Source: Aquificaceae bacterium
Lineage (GTDB): Bacteria; Aquificota; Aquificia; Aquificales; Aquificaceae
NCBI GenBank assembly: GCA_025057245.1
Contig: JANWYC010000083.1
Location: 1-5,437, forward strand
Direction: 5' to 3'
DNA length: 5,437 bases
Shown: positions 1 to 5,437 of the stretch, piece after piece
Layout of the letters: each line of letters starts with the position of its first letter
Numbering within the stretch: position 1 is the stretch's first letter
Notes under the pieces: generated by a model
What the model was told of the DNA's origin: nothing
Database searches by the model: none
What the model saw: the letters and a program-made list of their open reading frames with translations, nothing else
Position numbers and translations under genes: made by a program

Positions 1-2
1 AG

Positions 3-323
3 CAGGTAATTTCTGACATAGCGTGTCTTTCGGTTTTTTACGCTATAATCTTATGTGTTGTGAATATTAAAAAGAACCTTACGCTCTACGCCATGAGCGA
101 GGGTGTAGAACTTGAGGAGTTTTCTGGCAACCTTTCAAAAGTCGCCATTGAAGACCTTGAAGTAAAGATTCAAAATACTGAGGGAGAGCAGACAAAGTCA
201 GACGGTAATAATCTTAACGACTATGTGCTAAGGAAGGTTGAGGAAAACACGACTCAAAGTCCAAAAGTGTTAGCCTGTGGATGTGTGAAATGGATATGGG
301 ATTTGCACTTTTTAGCCTTGTGA
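3..323 (+). CDS. Unidentified small protein, probably the 3' end of a gene that starts left of the window
   Basis: I do not recognise this product. The frame is open from the left edge (first full codon at 3) to TGA at 321-323. A GTG at 60 would give an 87-residue protein and an ATG at 93 a 76-residue one, but neither has a Shine-Dalgarno sequence. The codons before GTG 60 encode a hydrophobic run (IACLSVFYAIILCVV) that looks like a membrane helix. I therefore favour a protein beginning upstream, with one membrane segment followed by an acidic, hydrophilic tail of about 80 residues. Codon choice (CTT, GAG, AAG, GTA) resembles the downstream genes. The last 20 residues change character, with a Cys-Gly-Cys and several Trp and Leu, so the natural end may have been altered by a frameshift. 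It is separated from the efflux operon by its own 92-bp gap and that operon's promoter, so it is probably not part of it. It could also be a non-coding open frame. Confidence 0.4.
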   Translation, partial: QVISDIACLSVFYAIILCVVNIKKNLTLYAMSEGVELEEFSGNLSKVAIEDLEVKIQNTEGEQTKSDGNNLNDYVLRKVEENTTQSPKVLACGCVKWIWDLHFLAL

Positions 324-353
324 AGTGCATGGAGTTTGCCAGCTTAAAGGCTA
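304..353 (+). other. Possible RNA hairpin or H-type pseudoknot at the end of the upstream ORF
   Basis: TGCACTT (304-310) pairs with AAGTGCA (323-329) as a 7-bp stem with a 12-nt loop spanning the TGA stop. TAGCCTT (313-319), inside that loop, is the exact complement of AAGGCTA (347-353). The two stems together have H-type pseudoknot geometry, with connecting segments of 2, 3 and 17 nt. No T-run follows either stem, so this is not a standard intrinsic terminator. Both stems are short and may be chance. Confidence 0.2.
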
Positions 354-362
354 GTATAACAG

Positions 363-391
363 TTGACAAAAAGGACACATTAGAATATAAT
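363..391 (+). promoter_or_regulatory. Consensus sigma-70 type promoter of the efflux operon
   Basis: A perfect -35 hexamer TTGACA (363-368) is followed by a 17-bp spacer and a perfect -10 hexamer TATAAT (386-391). Transcription should start near 397-399, leaving a leader of only about 18 nt before the ATG at 416. It lies in the gap between the upstream stop (323) and the channel gene, and no other good promoter appears before the three efflux genes. A fully consensus promoter would fire strongly unless repressed, which fits the palindrome laid over its -10 box. Confidence 0.85.
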
Positions 392-402
392 AATATTCTA
401 AT
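379..402. promoter_or_regulatory. 24-bp palindromic operator overlapping the -10 box and predicted start site
   Basis: The arms ATTAGAATAT (379-388) and ATATTCTAAT (393-402) are perfect 10-bp reverse complements around a 4-nt centre (AATA). The element covers the TATAAT at 386-391 and the predicted transcription start, the classical position for a repressor that blocks RNA polymerase. The core half-sites are GAAT (383-386) and ATTC (395-398), 8 bp apart, suiting a dimeric helix-turn-helix protein. AT-rich palindromes of this kind are used by Fur/PerR-type and ArsR/SmtB-type repressors among others, but I cannot assign the family. No regulator gene lies in the window. As RNA it would form only a weak A/U hairpin and has no following T-run, so a terminator is unlikely. 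Confidence 0.75.
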
Positions 403-415
403 ACTCTGATTAGCC

Positions 416-1726
416 ATGAAGTTGCTCGTTTACTTACTTTTTATGGTGAGTTTGAGCATTGGTAGAGAGCTGACGCTGGGAGAGGCTATAGAGCTTGCTC
501 TGAAAAACAACCGCCTTATAGCCTCCGCAAGGAAGGATATAAAGGCTCAGGAACTTGAACTAAGGGCGGTAAGGGGTTCTCTCTTTCCAAGAATAAAGCT
601 TGAGGAGACCTTTACTCGAACAGACATGCCTGCCTATGCTTTTATGAGCAAGCTAAATCAAGAGAGAATAGGACCGCAAGACTTTAATCCAGCAAGGCTT
701 AACGACCCATCTGCGGTAAACAACTTTGAGACAAAGTTTACCATAGAAATACCTATCTGGTTAGGTGGTAAGATACAGTCCGCAAACAGAATTTCAGAGC
801 ACGAATACAAGGTGGTAAGCTTGGAAGCTAAAAGAAGGGAAGAGGAAGTTATCAGGCAAGTGTATCAGGCTTATATGGATGCGGTGCTGGCAAAGGAAGC
901 CATAAGGGTTTCTCAGAAGGCTGTGGAAGATGCCACAGAGCATGCAAGGCTTGCGGAGAGTATGCGTAGTGTGGGCATGGCTTTGCTTTCAGACGTTCTA
1001 AGGGCTAAGGTGCATCTTTCAAAGGCTGAGGAGCATCTAAAAAGGGCGCAGAAGGACTACCACATCGCTAAAAAGGCTTTAGAGCTGGTTATGGGCGTTA
1101 GCCTTGGAGAGTTTGAAGTGGTAGAAATCGGCGGATGTCCAGAGGTAAGGGTAGAAGGCTTAAAGGACAGGGCGGTGAACAGGCCTGACATAAAAGCTGT
1201 GGAGCAAAGGCTCAAAAGTCTTGAGGAAGCCTACAGGCTTACTCTGTCTGATAACCTACCGCAGATTTACGCCTTTGCGCAATACGCTCTCCACTCAAAA
1301 AACTTACCCCTTGGCACCGATGGCACAGGATACATGGTTGGTCTCTCCCTATCTTGGAGTTTTGAAACTGGCATGACCACTCTTAGGAAAGCACAGGCTA
1401 ACTTAGAGAGACGTTCAAGCCTTGAGGAAAGGTTAAAGCTGTTAAGGGATTCCGCAGTTTTTGAAGTGGATAGAGCTTTGTCTGAATATGAGAAGGCTAT
1501 GAATTCTCTGAAGTCTGCGGAGGATAGGATAAAGGCGAGCGGTGAGGTGTTAAGGGTTATGGAAATAAGATACAAAAACGGGCTTGCCAGAATGGTAGAT
1601 GTGTTAGACGCACAAACAGAACTTGACAACGCAAGGTTTGAAAGACTACAGGCTATAAAAGCCTGTCATAAAGCTTACATAGACATTCTCTTCAGCGCAG
1701 GTATGACGGAGGAGGTTAAGCGATGA
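416..1726 (+). CDS. TolC-family outer-membrane efflux channel
   Basis: This is the outer-membrane and periplasmic duct of the tripartite pump; such proteins act as trimers. The 436-residue product is of normal family length. Residues 1-16 form a signal peptide (short basic start, Leu/Val-rich core, ending near Ser-Ile-Gly). There is no lipobox Cys, so it is not an OprM-style lipoprotein. Two internally repeated OEP units are visible. The first starts at LTLGEAIELALKNN (about 19-32) and has a helical-tip segment VGMALLSDVLRAK (186-198). The second follows the family signature NRPDI (255-259) and has the equivalent tip YKNGLARMVDVLDAQTEL (386-403). Beta-strand segments occur near 110-117 and 308-318. 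Two cysteines (241 and 417) are present. The ATG at 416 is chosen because it gives the signal peptide and sits just after the promoter; it has no clear Shine-Dalgarno sequence. It is the first gene of the operon and ends in an ATGA overlap with the adaptor gene. Confidence 0.95.
   Translation: MKLLVYLLFMVSLSIGRELTLGEAIELALKNNRLIASARKDIKAQELELRAVRGSLFPRIKLEETFTRTDMPAYAFMSKLNQERIGPQDFNPARLNDPSAVNNFETKFTIEIPIWLGGKIQSANRISEHEYKVVSLEAKRREEEVIRQVYQAYMDAVLAKEAIRVSQKAVEDATEHARLAESMRSVGMALLSDVLRAKVHLSKAEEHLKRAQKDYHIAKKALELVMGVSLGEFEVVEIGGCPEVRVEGLKDRAVNRPDIKAVEQRLKSLEEAYRLTLSDNLPQIYAFAQYALHSKNLPLGTDGTGYMVGLSLSWSFETGMTTLRKAQANLERRSSLEERLKLLRDSAVFEVDRALSEYEKAMNSLKSAEDRIKASGEVLRVMEIRYKNGLARMVDVLDAQTELDNARFERLQAIKACHKAYIDILFSAGMTEEVKR
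1711..1715 (+). promoter_or_regulatory. Ribosome binding site of the adaptor gene
   Basis: GGAGG lies 7 nt before the ATG at 1723, inside the last codons of the channel gene (a repeated GGAGGAGG run spans 1708-1715). It fixes the adaptor start and supports coupled translation across the ATGA overlap. Confidence 0.85.
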
Positions 1727-2841
1727 GAACGTGGGTTAAATACGGCTTATTCTCTTTGATAATACTTGCCATGTTTATCTGGCTGGGTGGCTTTTTTGCA
1801 AAGAAGGAGAAGCCCGGTGAAGAGCAAAGGCAGGTTTCTGTGGTGCAAGGTCTGGAGGTTGGCGTGGTTGAGAAGGCTACGGAGATTCCTTCTTTCTACA
1901 CTGGTCATGTGGTTACAGACAAAAGGGTTGAAGTAGCCACCAGAGTCATGGGAAGGGTAAAGGAACTGCTCGTGAAAGAAGGTCAAATGGTAAGAGCGGG
2001 ACAGCTTCTTATTAGCGTGGATGGGGAGGATATTCAGGCTCAGGTGTCTGCGGTAGAACAGCAAGTGCTTCAGGCGGAGCAAGCTTTAAAGTCAGCCAAC
2101 GCTCATTTTGAAACGGTAAAGAAAACTTTTGAAAGATACTCCGCACTGCTCAAGGAAGGTGCTATAACCCAGCAGGAGTTTGACAACATGAAGGCTCAGT
2201 ACGAGTCCGCAAAGGCTCAAGTAGAACAGGCAAAGGCTGGCGTAAAGGCGGTGCAGAGCCAAAGGCAGGCAGTGGCAAGCCAGCTTAAATACACCAACAT
2301 CACATCCCCAGTAAGTGGTGTGGTCGTGCAGAGAAACGTGGACGTGGGAGACTTGGCAGTTCCGGGACAGCCTTTGTTAGTTCTTGAAGCTCCACCTTAC
2401 ATGTTTGAAGTCTTCCTTCCCGAGAGGTTATCAGATAAGGTAAAGGTGGGAGAGGTTTACAAGGTTTACATACACTCTGCGAACCTGACGCTAAAGGGTA
2501 AGGTATGGGAGGTTTCACCAGCCCTTGACCCCGTTACTAAAACCTTCAGAGTAAGGCTAAACCTACAGGTGGCTGAAGGTCTCAAAAGTGGTATGTATGG
2601 AAGCCTGCTCCTGCCGGAAAAGGTGGGAGCTCTACTGGTGCCGGAGTCTGCTATTTTTAAAAGGTTTGACTTTACTGGTGTATGGGTGGTAAAGCCTGAC
2701 AACACCCTTGAGCTGAGGTTTGTAAAGCTCGGTGAGAAAAGGGGTGAAAAGGTGGAGGTGCTGTCTGGTTTGAAAGAAGGCGAGAGGATAGTCATACGCG
2801 GAGTGGAAAAAGCCTGCGAAGGTTGTAAGTTAGGAGGCTAA
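1723..2841 (+). CDS. RND efflux membrane fusion protein (periplasmic adaptor, HlyD/AcrA type)
   Basis: The adaptor joins the inner-membrane pump to the TolC-like channel. The product has 372 residues, usual for the family. A hydrophobic helix at about 8-26 anchors it in the inner membrane; there is no lipobox Cys, unlike AcrA. The two lipoyl half-motifs are at about 68-101 (GRVKELLVKEGQMVRAGQ is typical) and 190-222 (ITSPVSGVV then VDVGDLAVPGQPL). They flank an alpha-helical coiled-coil hairpin at about 104-187. Its tip carries R138, L142 and T149 in the R-x3-L-x6-S spacing known from AcrA for contact with the channel, with Thr replacing Ser. A beta-barrel (about 224-297, containing SPALDPVTKTFRVR) and a membrane-proximal domain (about 300-362, ending LKEGERIVIRG) follow. 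The C-terminus is unusual, ending in C365-x2-C368 four residues before the stop. The start overlaps the channel gene by 4 bp, and the pump gene begins 2 bp after the TAA. Confidence 0.95.
   Translation: MRTWVKYGLFSLIILAMFIWLGGFFAKKEKPGEEQRQVSVVQGLEVGVVEKATEIPSFYTGHVVTDKRVEVATRVMGRVKELLVKEGQMVRAGQLLISVDGEDIQAQVSAVEQQVLQAEQALKSANAHFETVKKTFERYSALLKEGAITQQEFDNMKAQYESAKAQVEQAKAGVKAVQSQRQAVASQLKYTNITSPVSGVVVQRNVDVGDLAVPGQPLLVLEAPPYMFEVFLPERLSDKVKVGEVYKVYIHSANLTLKGKVWEVSPALDPVTKTFRVRLNLQVAEGLKSGMYGSLLLPEKVGALLVPESAIFKRFDFTGVWVVKPDNTLELRFVKLGEKRGEKVEVLSGLKEGERIVIRGVEKACEGCKLGG
2833..2837 (+). promoter_or_regulatory. Ribosome binding site of the pump gene
   Basis: GGAGG sits 6 nt before the ATG at 2844, within the last two Gly codons of the adaptor gene. 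It selects this start over the out-of-frame ATG at 2848. Confidence 0.85.
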
Positions 2842-2843
2842 GA

Positions 2844-5437
2844 ATGTATGGCTTTGCGGGAAGGCTTGCTCACTACTTTATAGACTCAAAGCTTACGCCA
2901 GTTCTCATACTCGTATCCATAGCTTTGGGTCTTTTTGCGGTGGTTACCACTCCTAAGGAAGAAGAGCCTCAGATTGTTGTTCCTATGATAGACATAATGA
3001 TATCCTACCCAGGCGCAACGCCTGAGGAGGTGGAGAGGAGGGTAGTAACGCCTCTGGAGAAAAAGCTTTGGGAGCTAAAAGACATTGAATACATATACTC
3101 CGCCAGCATGGAAGGTATGGCGGTAGTCACCGCTCGCTTCCATGTAGGCACAGACCCAGTTAAGGCTTTGGTGGACCTCAACACCAAGATGATGTCTGCC
3201 ATGGACTTAGCTCCACCGGGCGTTTCTTTACCACCGTTAATAAAACCCAAGTCTATAGATGATGTTCCCATACTAACGCTCACTCTTTGGGGTAAGGGCT
3301 ACGAATCTTACGACCTCAGGCGGATAGCGGGCGCAGTGGAAAACGAGATTAAGAAGGTTCAGAATGTGGCTGATGTTTTTATGGTGGGTGGTAAACCTAG
3401 AGAGATAAGGGTAATACTTGACCCTCAAAGGATGTCAGCCTACAGGGTATCCCCTCTACACTTGGCTCAGGTGCTTCAGACTGCCAACGCGCAGGTTTTG
3501 AGTGGAAAGGTGGTTCAAGGTGGCAAGGAGTATGTGGTAAGGACGGGAGAGTTTTTAAAGTCAAAGCAGGATGTGGAAAGTATAGTAGTGGGAGTCTTTG
3601 GCGGAAGGGCTGTATACCTCAGAGATGTGGCTACGGTGGTAGATGGTCCTTCGGAGACTAGAGACTACGTTTTTATGGGTTTTGGACCAAAGCACAGAGA
3701 AAAAGGCATAAAGGATGTTAAACCTGGTGAGCTCTACCCTGCGGTTACGCTTGCGGTTTCCAAAAGAGTAGGAACTAACGCAGTGGAAGTCTCAAAAGAA
3801 GTCCTCCAGCTTGTGGAACACCTCAAGGGTAAGATAATACCCAAAGACCTTAACGTAACCATAACCAGAAACTACGGGGAAACCGCAAAAGAAAAGGCGG
3901 ACACCCTAATAAAAAAGCTCATCATAGCCACCTTCTCCGTCATACTCCTTATAGCCTTTGCTCTTGGGTTTAAGGAAGCCATAGTGGTTGGCATCGCTGT
4001 GCCGGTGACACTTGCCATAGCTCTGTTCCTCAGTCAAGTCTTCGGCTTTACCCTCAACCGAGTAACCCTTTTTGCCCTCATATTTGCTATAGGCATACTG
4101 GTAGATGACGCCATAGTGGTTGTGGAGAACGTGCACAGATGGTTTGAGCTAAAGCTGGCAAGAACGCCCAGAGAGGCAATAGTTAGAGCTACTGACGAGG
4201 TAGGAAACCCTACCGTACTGGCAACCTTTACCGTCATAGCTGCGCTAATGCCCATGGCTTTCGTAACAGGTCTTATGGGTCCTTACATGAGACCCATACC
4301 CATAAACGCCTCCGTAGCCATGTTCTTCTCCTTACTGGTAGCCTTTATCATCACACCTTGGGCAAGCTACATTCTACTCAGAGGGCATTTTGACAGTGGA
4401 CATCAAAAACAGGAAGTGGACGTAAAGGAGACCGCCTTTTGGAAAATTTACTCAAAGCTTATAACACCCCTTTTGGTAAGCAGGACAAAAAGGTATGCCT
4501 TCTACGGCTTTACTTTAGGACTCATGGGCTTATCCGTCGGGCTGTTGATAACCAAGGCTGTGGTGGTTAAGATGCTACCTTACGACAACAAAAGCGAAGT
4601 GCAGATAGTTATAGACATGCCAGAAGGCACACCGCTGGAGACCACACTTGAAACCGCCAAAGCAATAGGTGAATACATCTCTAAACAATCCATAGTCACA
4701 GATTATCAGATATACGCAGGCACTTCCTCACCCTTTAACTTCAACGGTCTGGTAAGGCACTACTACCTTAGACAAAACTCCAACCTTGCGGATATACAGA
4801 TAAACCTAATTAACAAAGATAAGCGTCAAGAACAGTCTCATGACTTTGCAAAGAGAATAAGACCTGCGGTGCACGAAATAGCCAAGAAGTATGGTGCAAA
4901 GTATGTAGCGGTGGTGGAAGTTCCGCCGGGTCCACCAGTTCTCTCACCCATCGTAGCGGAGATATACGGTCCAGACTTAGACGCTCAACAGGCTTTTGCC
5001 AGAGAAGTTCTGAAAGTGTTTGAAAAGAGTAAGAACATAACCGACGAAGGTATATACCTGGAAAACCCCTACCCACTTCTCAGGCTCGTGGTCAAAGAAG
5101 ACAAAGCTAAGCTGGCTGGTCTCTCAAAACAGGAGCTGGTATACACTCTACAAGCCTTGCTCGGTGGCTACAGAGTGGGTATTATGCAAAACACGGACAC
5201 GGAGCATACATACATACTGGTCAGGTTTGACGAGAAGTACAGAACGGTGGATGTGCTTAACATGTTGCAAGTGCCCACAAAGGATGGAAAGTCTGTTCCT
5301 CTCTCGGAGATAGTGGAGCTAAAAAAGGACACAGCACCCCCTACCATATACCGTAAAAACCTTAGACGCGTGGTTTACGTAATAGGTGATGTGGCAGGTA
5401 GAGAAGAGGCTCCGTTCTACGGTATTCTGGATGTGAG
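2844..5437 (+). CDS. RND efflux pump, inner-membrane permease subunit (AcrB/HAE-like), 3' end outside the window
   Basis: This is the proton-driven pump of the complex. The frame stays open for 864 codons to the right edge; family members run to roughly 1,000-1,100 residues, so TM8-12 are missing. TM1 lies at about 17-35, followed by the periplasmic porter loop with YPGATPEEVE (55-64) and TPLE (69-72). TM2 (359-376), TM3 (379-400) and TM4 (about 407-427) follow. TM4 carries D421-D422 in ILVDDAIVVVEN, matching the AcrB proton-relay pair D407/D408. The drug-type Asp-Asp argues against a CusA-type metal pump. TM5 and TM6 lie at about 457-478 and 488-512, and TM7 at about 552-573. The second periplasmic loop opens with LPYDNKSEVQIVIDMPEGT (578-596) and contains a proline-rich PPGPPVLSP (694-702). 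From memory, these loop motifs recall a subgroup of long AcrB-like permeases in environmental bacteria. The TM10 Lys that partners the Asp pair cannot be checked here. The substrate is unknown. Confidence 0.95.
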   Translation, partial: MYGFAGRLAHYFIDSKLTPVLILVSIALGLFAVVTTPKEEEPQIVVPMIDIMISYPGATPEEVERRVVTPLEKKLWELKDIEYIYSASMEGMAVVTARFHVGTDPVKALVDLNTKMMSAMDLAPPGVSLPPLIKPKSIDDVPILTLTLWGKGYESYDLRRIAGAVENEIKKVQNVADVFMVGGKPREIRVILDPQRMSAYRVSPLHLAQVLQTANAQVLSGKVVQGGKEYVVRTGEFLKSKQDVESIVVGVFGGRAVYLRDVATVVDGPSETRDYVFMGFGPKHREKGIKDVKPGELYPAVTLAVSKRVGTNAVEVSKEVLQLVEHLKGKIIPKDLNVTITRNYGETAKEKADTLIKKLIIATFSVILLIAFALGFKEAIVVGIAVPVTLAIALFLSQVFGFTLNRVTLFALIFAIGILVDDAIVVVENVHRWFELKLARTPREAIVRATDEVGNPTVLATFTVIAALMPMAFVTGLMGPYMRPIPINASVAMFFSLLVAFIITPWASYILLRGHFDSGHQKQEVDVKETAFWKIYSKLITPLLVSRTKRYAFYGFTLGLMGLSVGLLITKAVVVKMLPYDNKSEVQIVIDMPEGTPLETTLETAKAIGEYISKQSIVTDYQIYAGTSSPFNFNGLVRHYYLRQNSNLADIQINLINKDKRQEQSHDFAKRIRPAVHEIAKKYGAKYVAVVEVPPGPPVLSPIVAEIYGPDLDAQQAFAREVLKVFEKSKNITDEGIYLENPYPLLRLVVKEDKAKLAGLSKQELVYTLQALLGGYRVGIMQNTDTEHTYILVRFDEKYRTVDVLNMLQVPTKDGKSVPLSEIVELKKDTAPPTIYRKNLRRVVYVIGDVAGREEAPFYGILDV

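Noticed and set aside
379..402. Reading the palindrome as an intrinsic terminator of the upstream ORF
   Set aside because: The stem is almost wholly A/T, no T-run follows, and it sits exactly on the -10 box of a perfect promoter, so an operator explains it better.
281..409. A 42-codon ORF from ATG 281 to TGA 407-409, ending 6 bp before the channel gene
   Set aside because: It has no ribosome site and runs through the -35, -10 and palindrome, so its last third is regulatory DNA. It is kept only as a possible frameshifted tail of the upstream ORF.
214..417. Minus-strand 67-residue open frame across the intergenic region
   Set aside because: It covers the promoter and palindrome, has no ribosome site, and its product looks like no known family.
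3906..4255. Overlapping minus-strand open frames inside the pump gene (also at 3005-3283 and 4810-5076)
   Set aside because: They lie opposite clearly conserved RND sequence, including TM2-TM5, and are reverse-frame shadows.
1..5437. CRISPR arrays, tRNA or rRNA genes, insertion sequences, attachment sites
   Set aside because: No repeat-spacer pattern, cloverleaf, transposase or terminal inverted repeats are visible; nearly all of the window is explained by the efflux operon.

Overview
The window carries a tripartite RND (resistance-nodulation-division) efflux operon on the + strand, preceded by a short region holding the end of an unidentified small ORF and a strong, apparently operator-controlled promoter. 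Codon choice (AGG/AGA for Arg, ATA for Ile, many AAG and GAG), moderate GC, tight gene packing and charged Lys/Glu-rich proteins suggest a thermophilic Gram-negative bacterium. Aquificales (Hydrogenobacter/Aquifex/Thermocrinis type) is my best guess; it rests on composition and style only, because no rRNA or marker gene is present.

Layout. Positions 1-323: a reading frame open from the left edge of the window to a TGA at 321-323. It may be the 3' end of a gene starting outside the window or a short GTG-started ORF; I do not recognise it. Positions 324-415: intergenic. It holds a consensus sigma-70 type promoter (TTGACA, 17-bp spacer, TATAAT) whose -10 box lies inside a palindrome with perfect 10-bp arms at 379-402. 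Positions 416-1726: TolC-family outer-membrane channel. Positions 1723-2841: membrane fusion (periplasmic adaptor) protein, overlapping the channel gene by 4 bp (ATGA). Positions 2844 to the right edge: RND inner-membrane pump, 2 bp after the adaptor gene, cut by the window near the expected start of TM8.

How the genes work together. The pump uses the proton gradient (Asp-Asp pair in TM4) to bind and extrude substrate. The adaptor, anchored in the inner membrane, bridges pump and channel through a coiled-coil hairpin with an R-x3-L-x6-T tip motif. The channel completes the duct across the outer membrane. The 4-bp overlap, the 2-bp gap and GGAGG ribosome sites before genes 2 and 3 indicate one polycistronic mRNA driven from the promoter at 363-391. 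The palindrome over the -10 box and predicted start site implies repression by a dimeric regulator that is not encoded in the window. The substrate cannot be read from the sequence; the TM4 Asp-Asp pair is of the HAE (drug/hydrophobe) type rather than the CusA-like heavy-metal type.

The efflux system itself belongs to a known class. The least ordinary items are the operator/promoter architecture, a C-terminal CxxC on the adaptor, and the unidentified upstream ORF with a possible RNA pseudoknot at its end.
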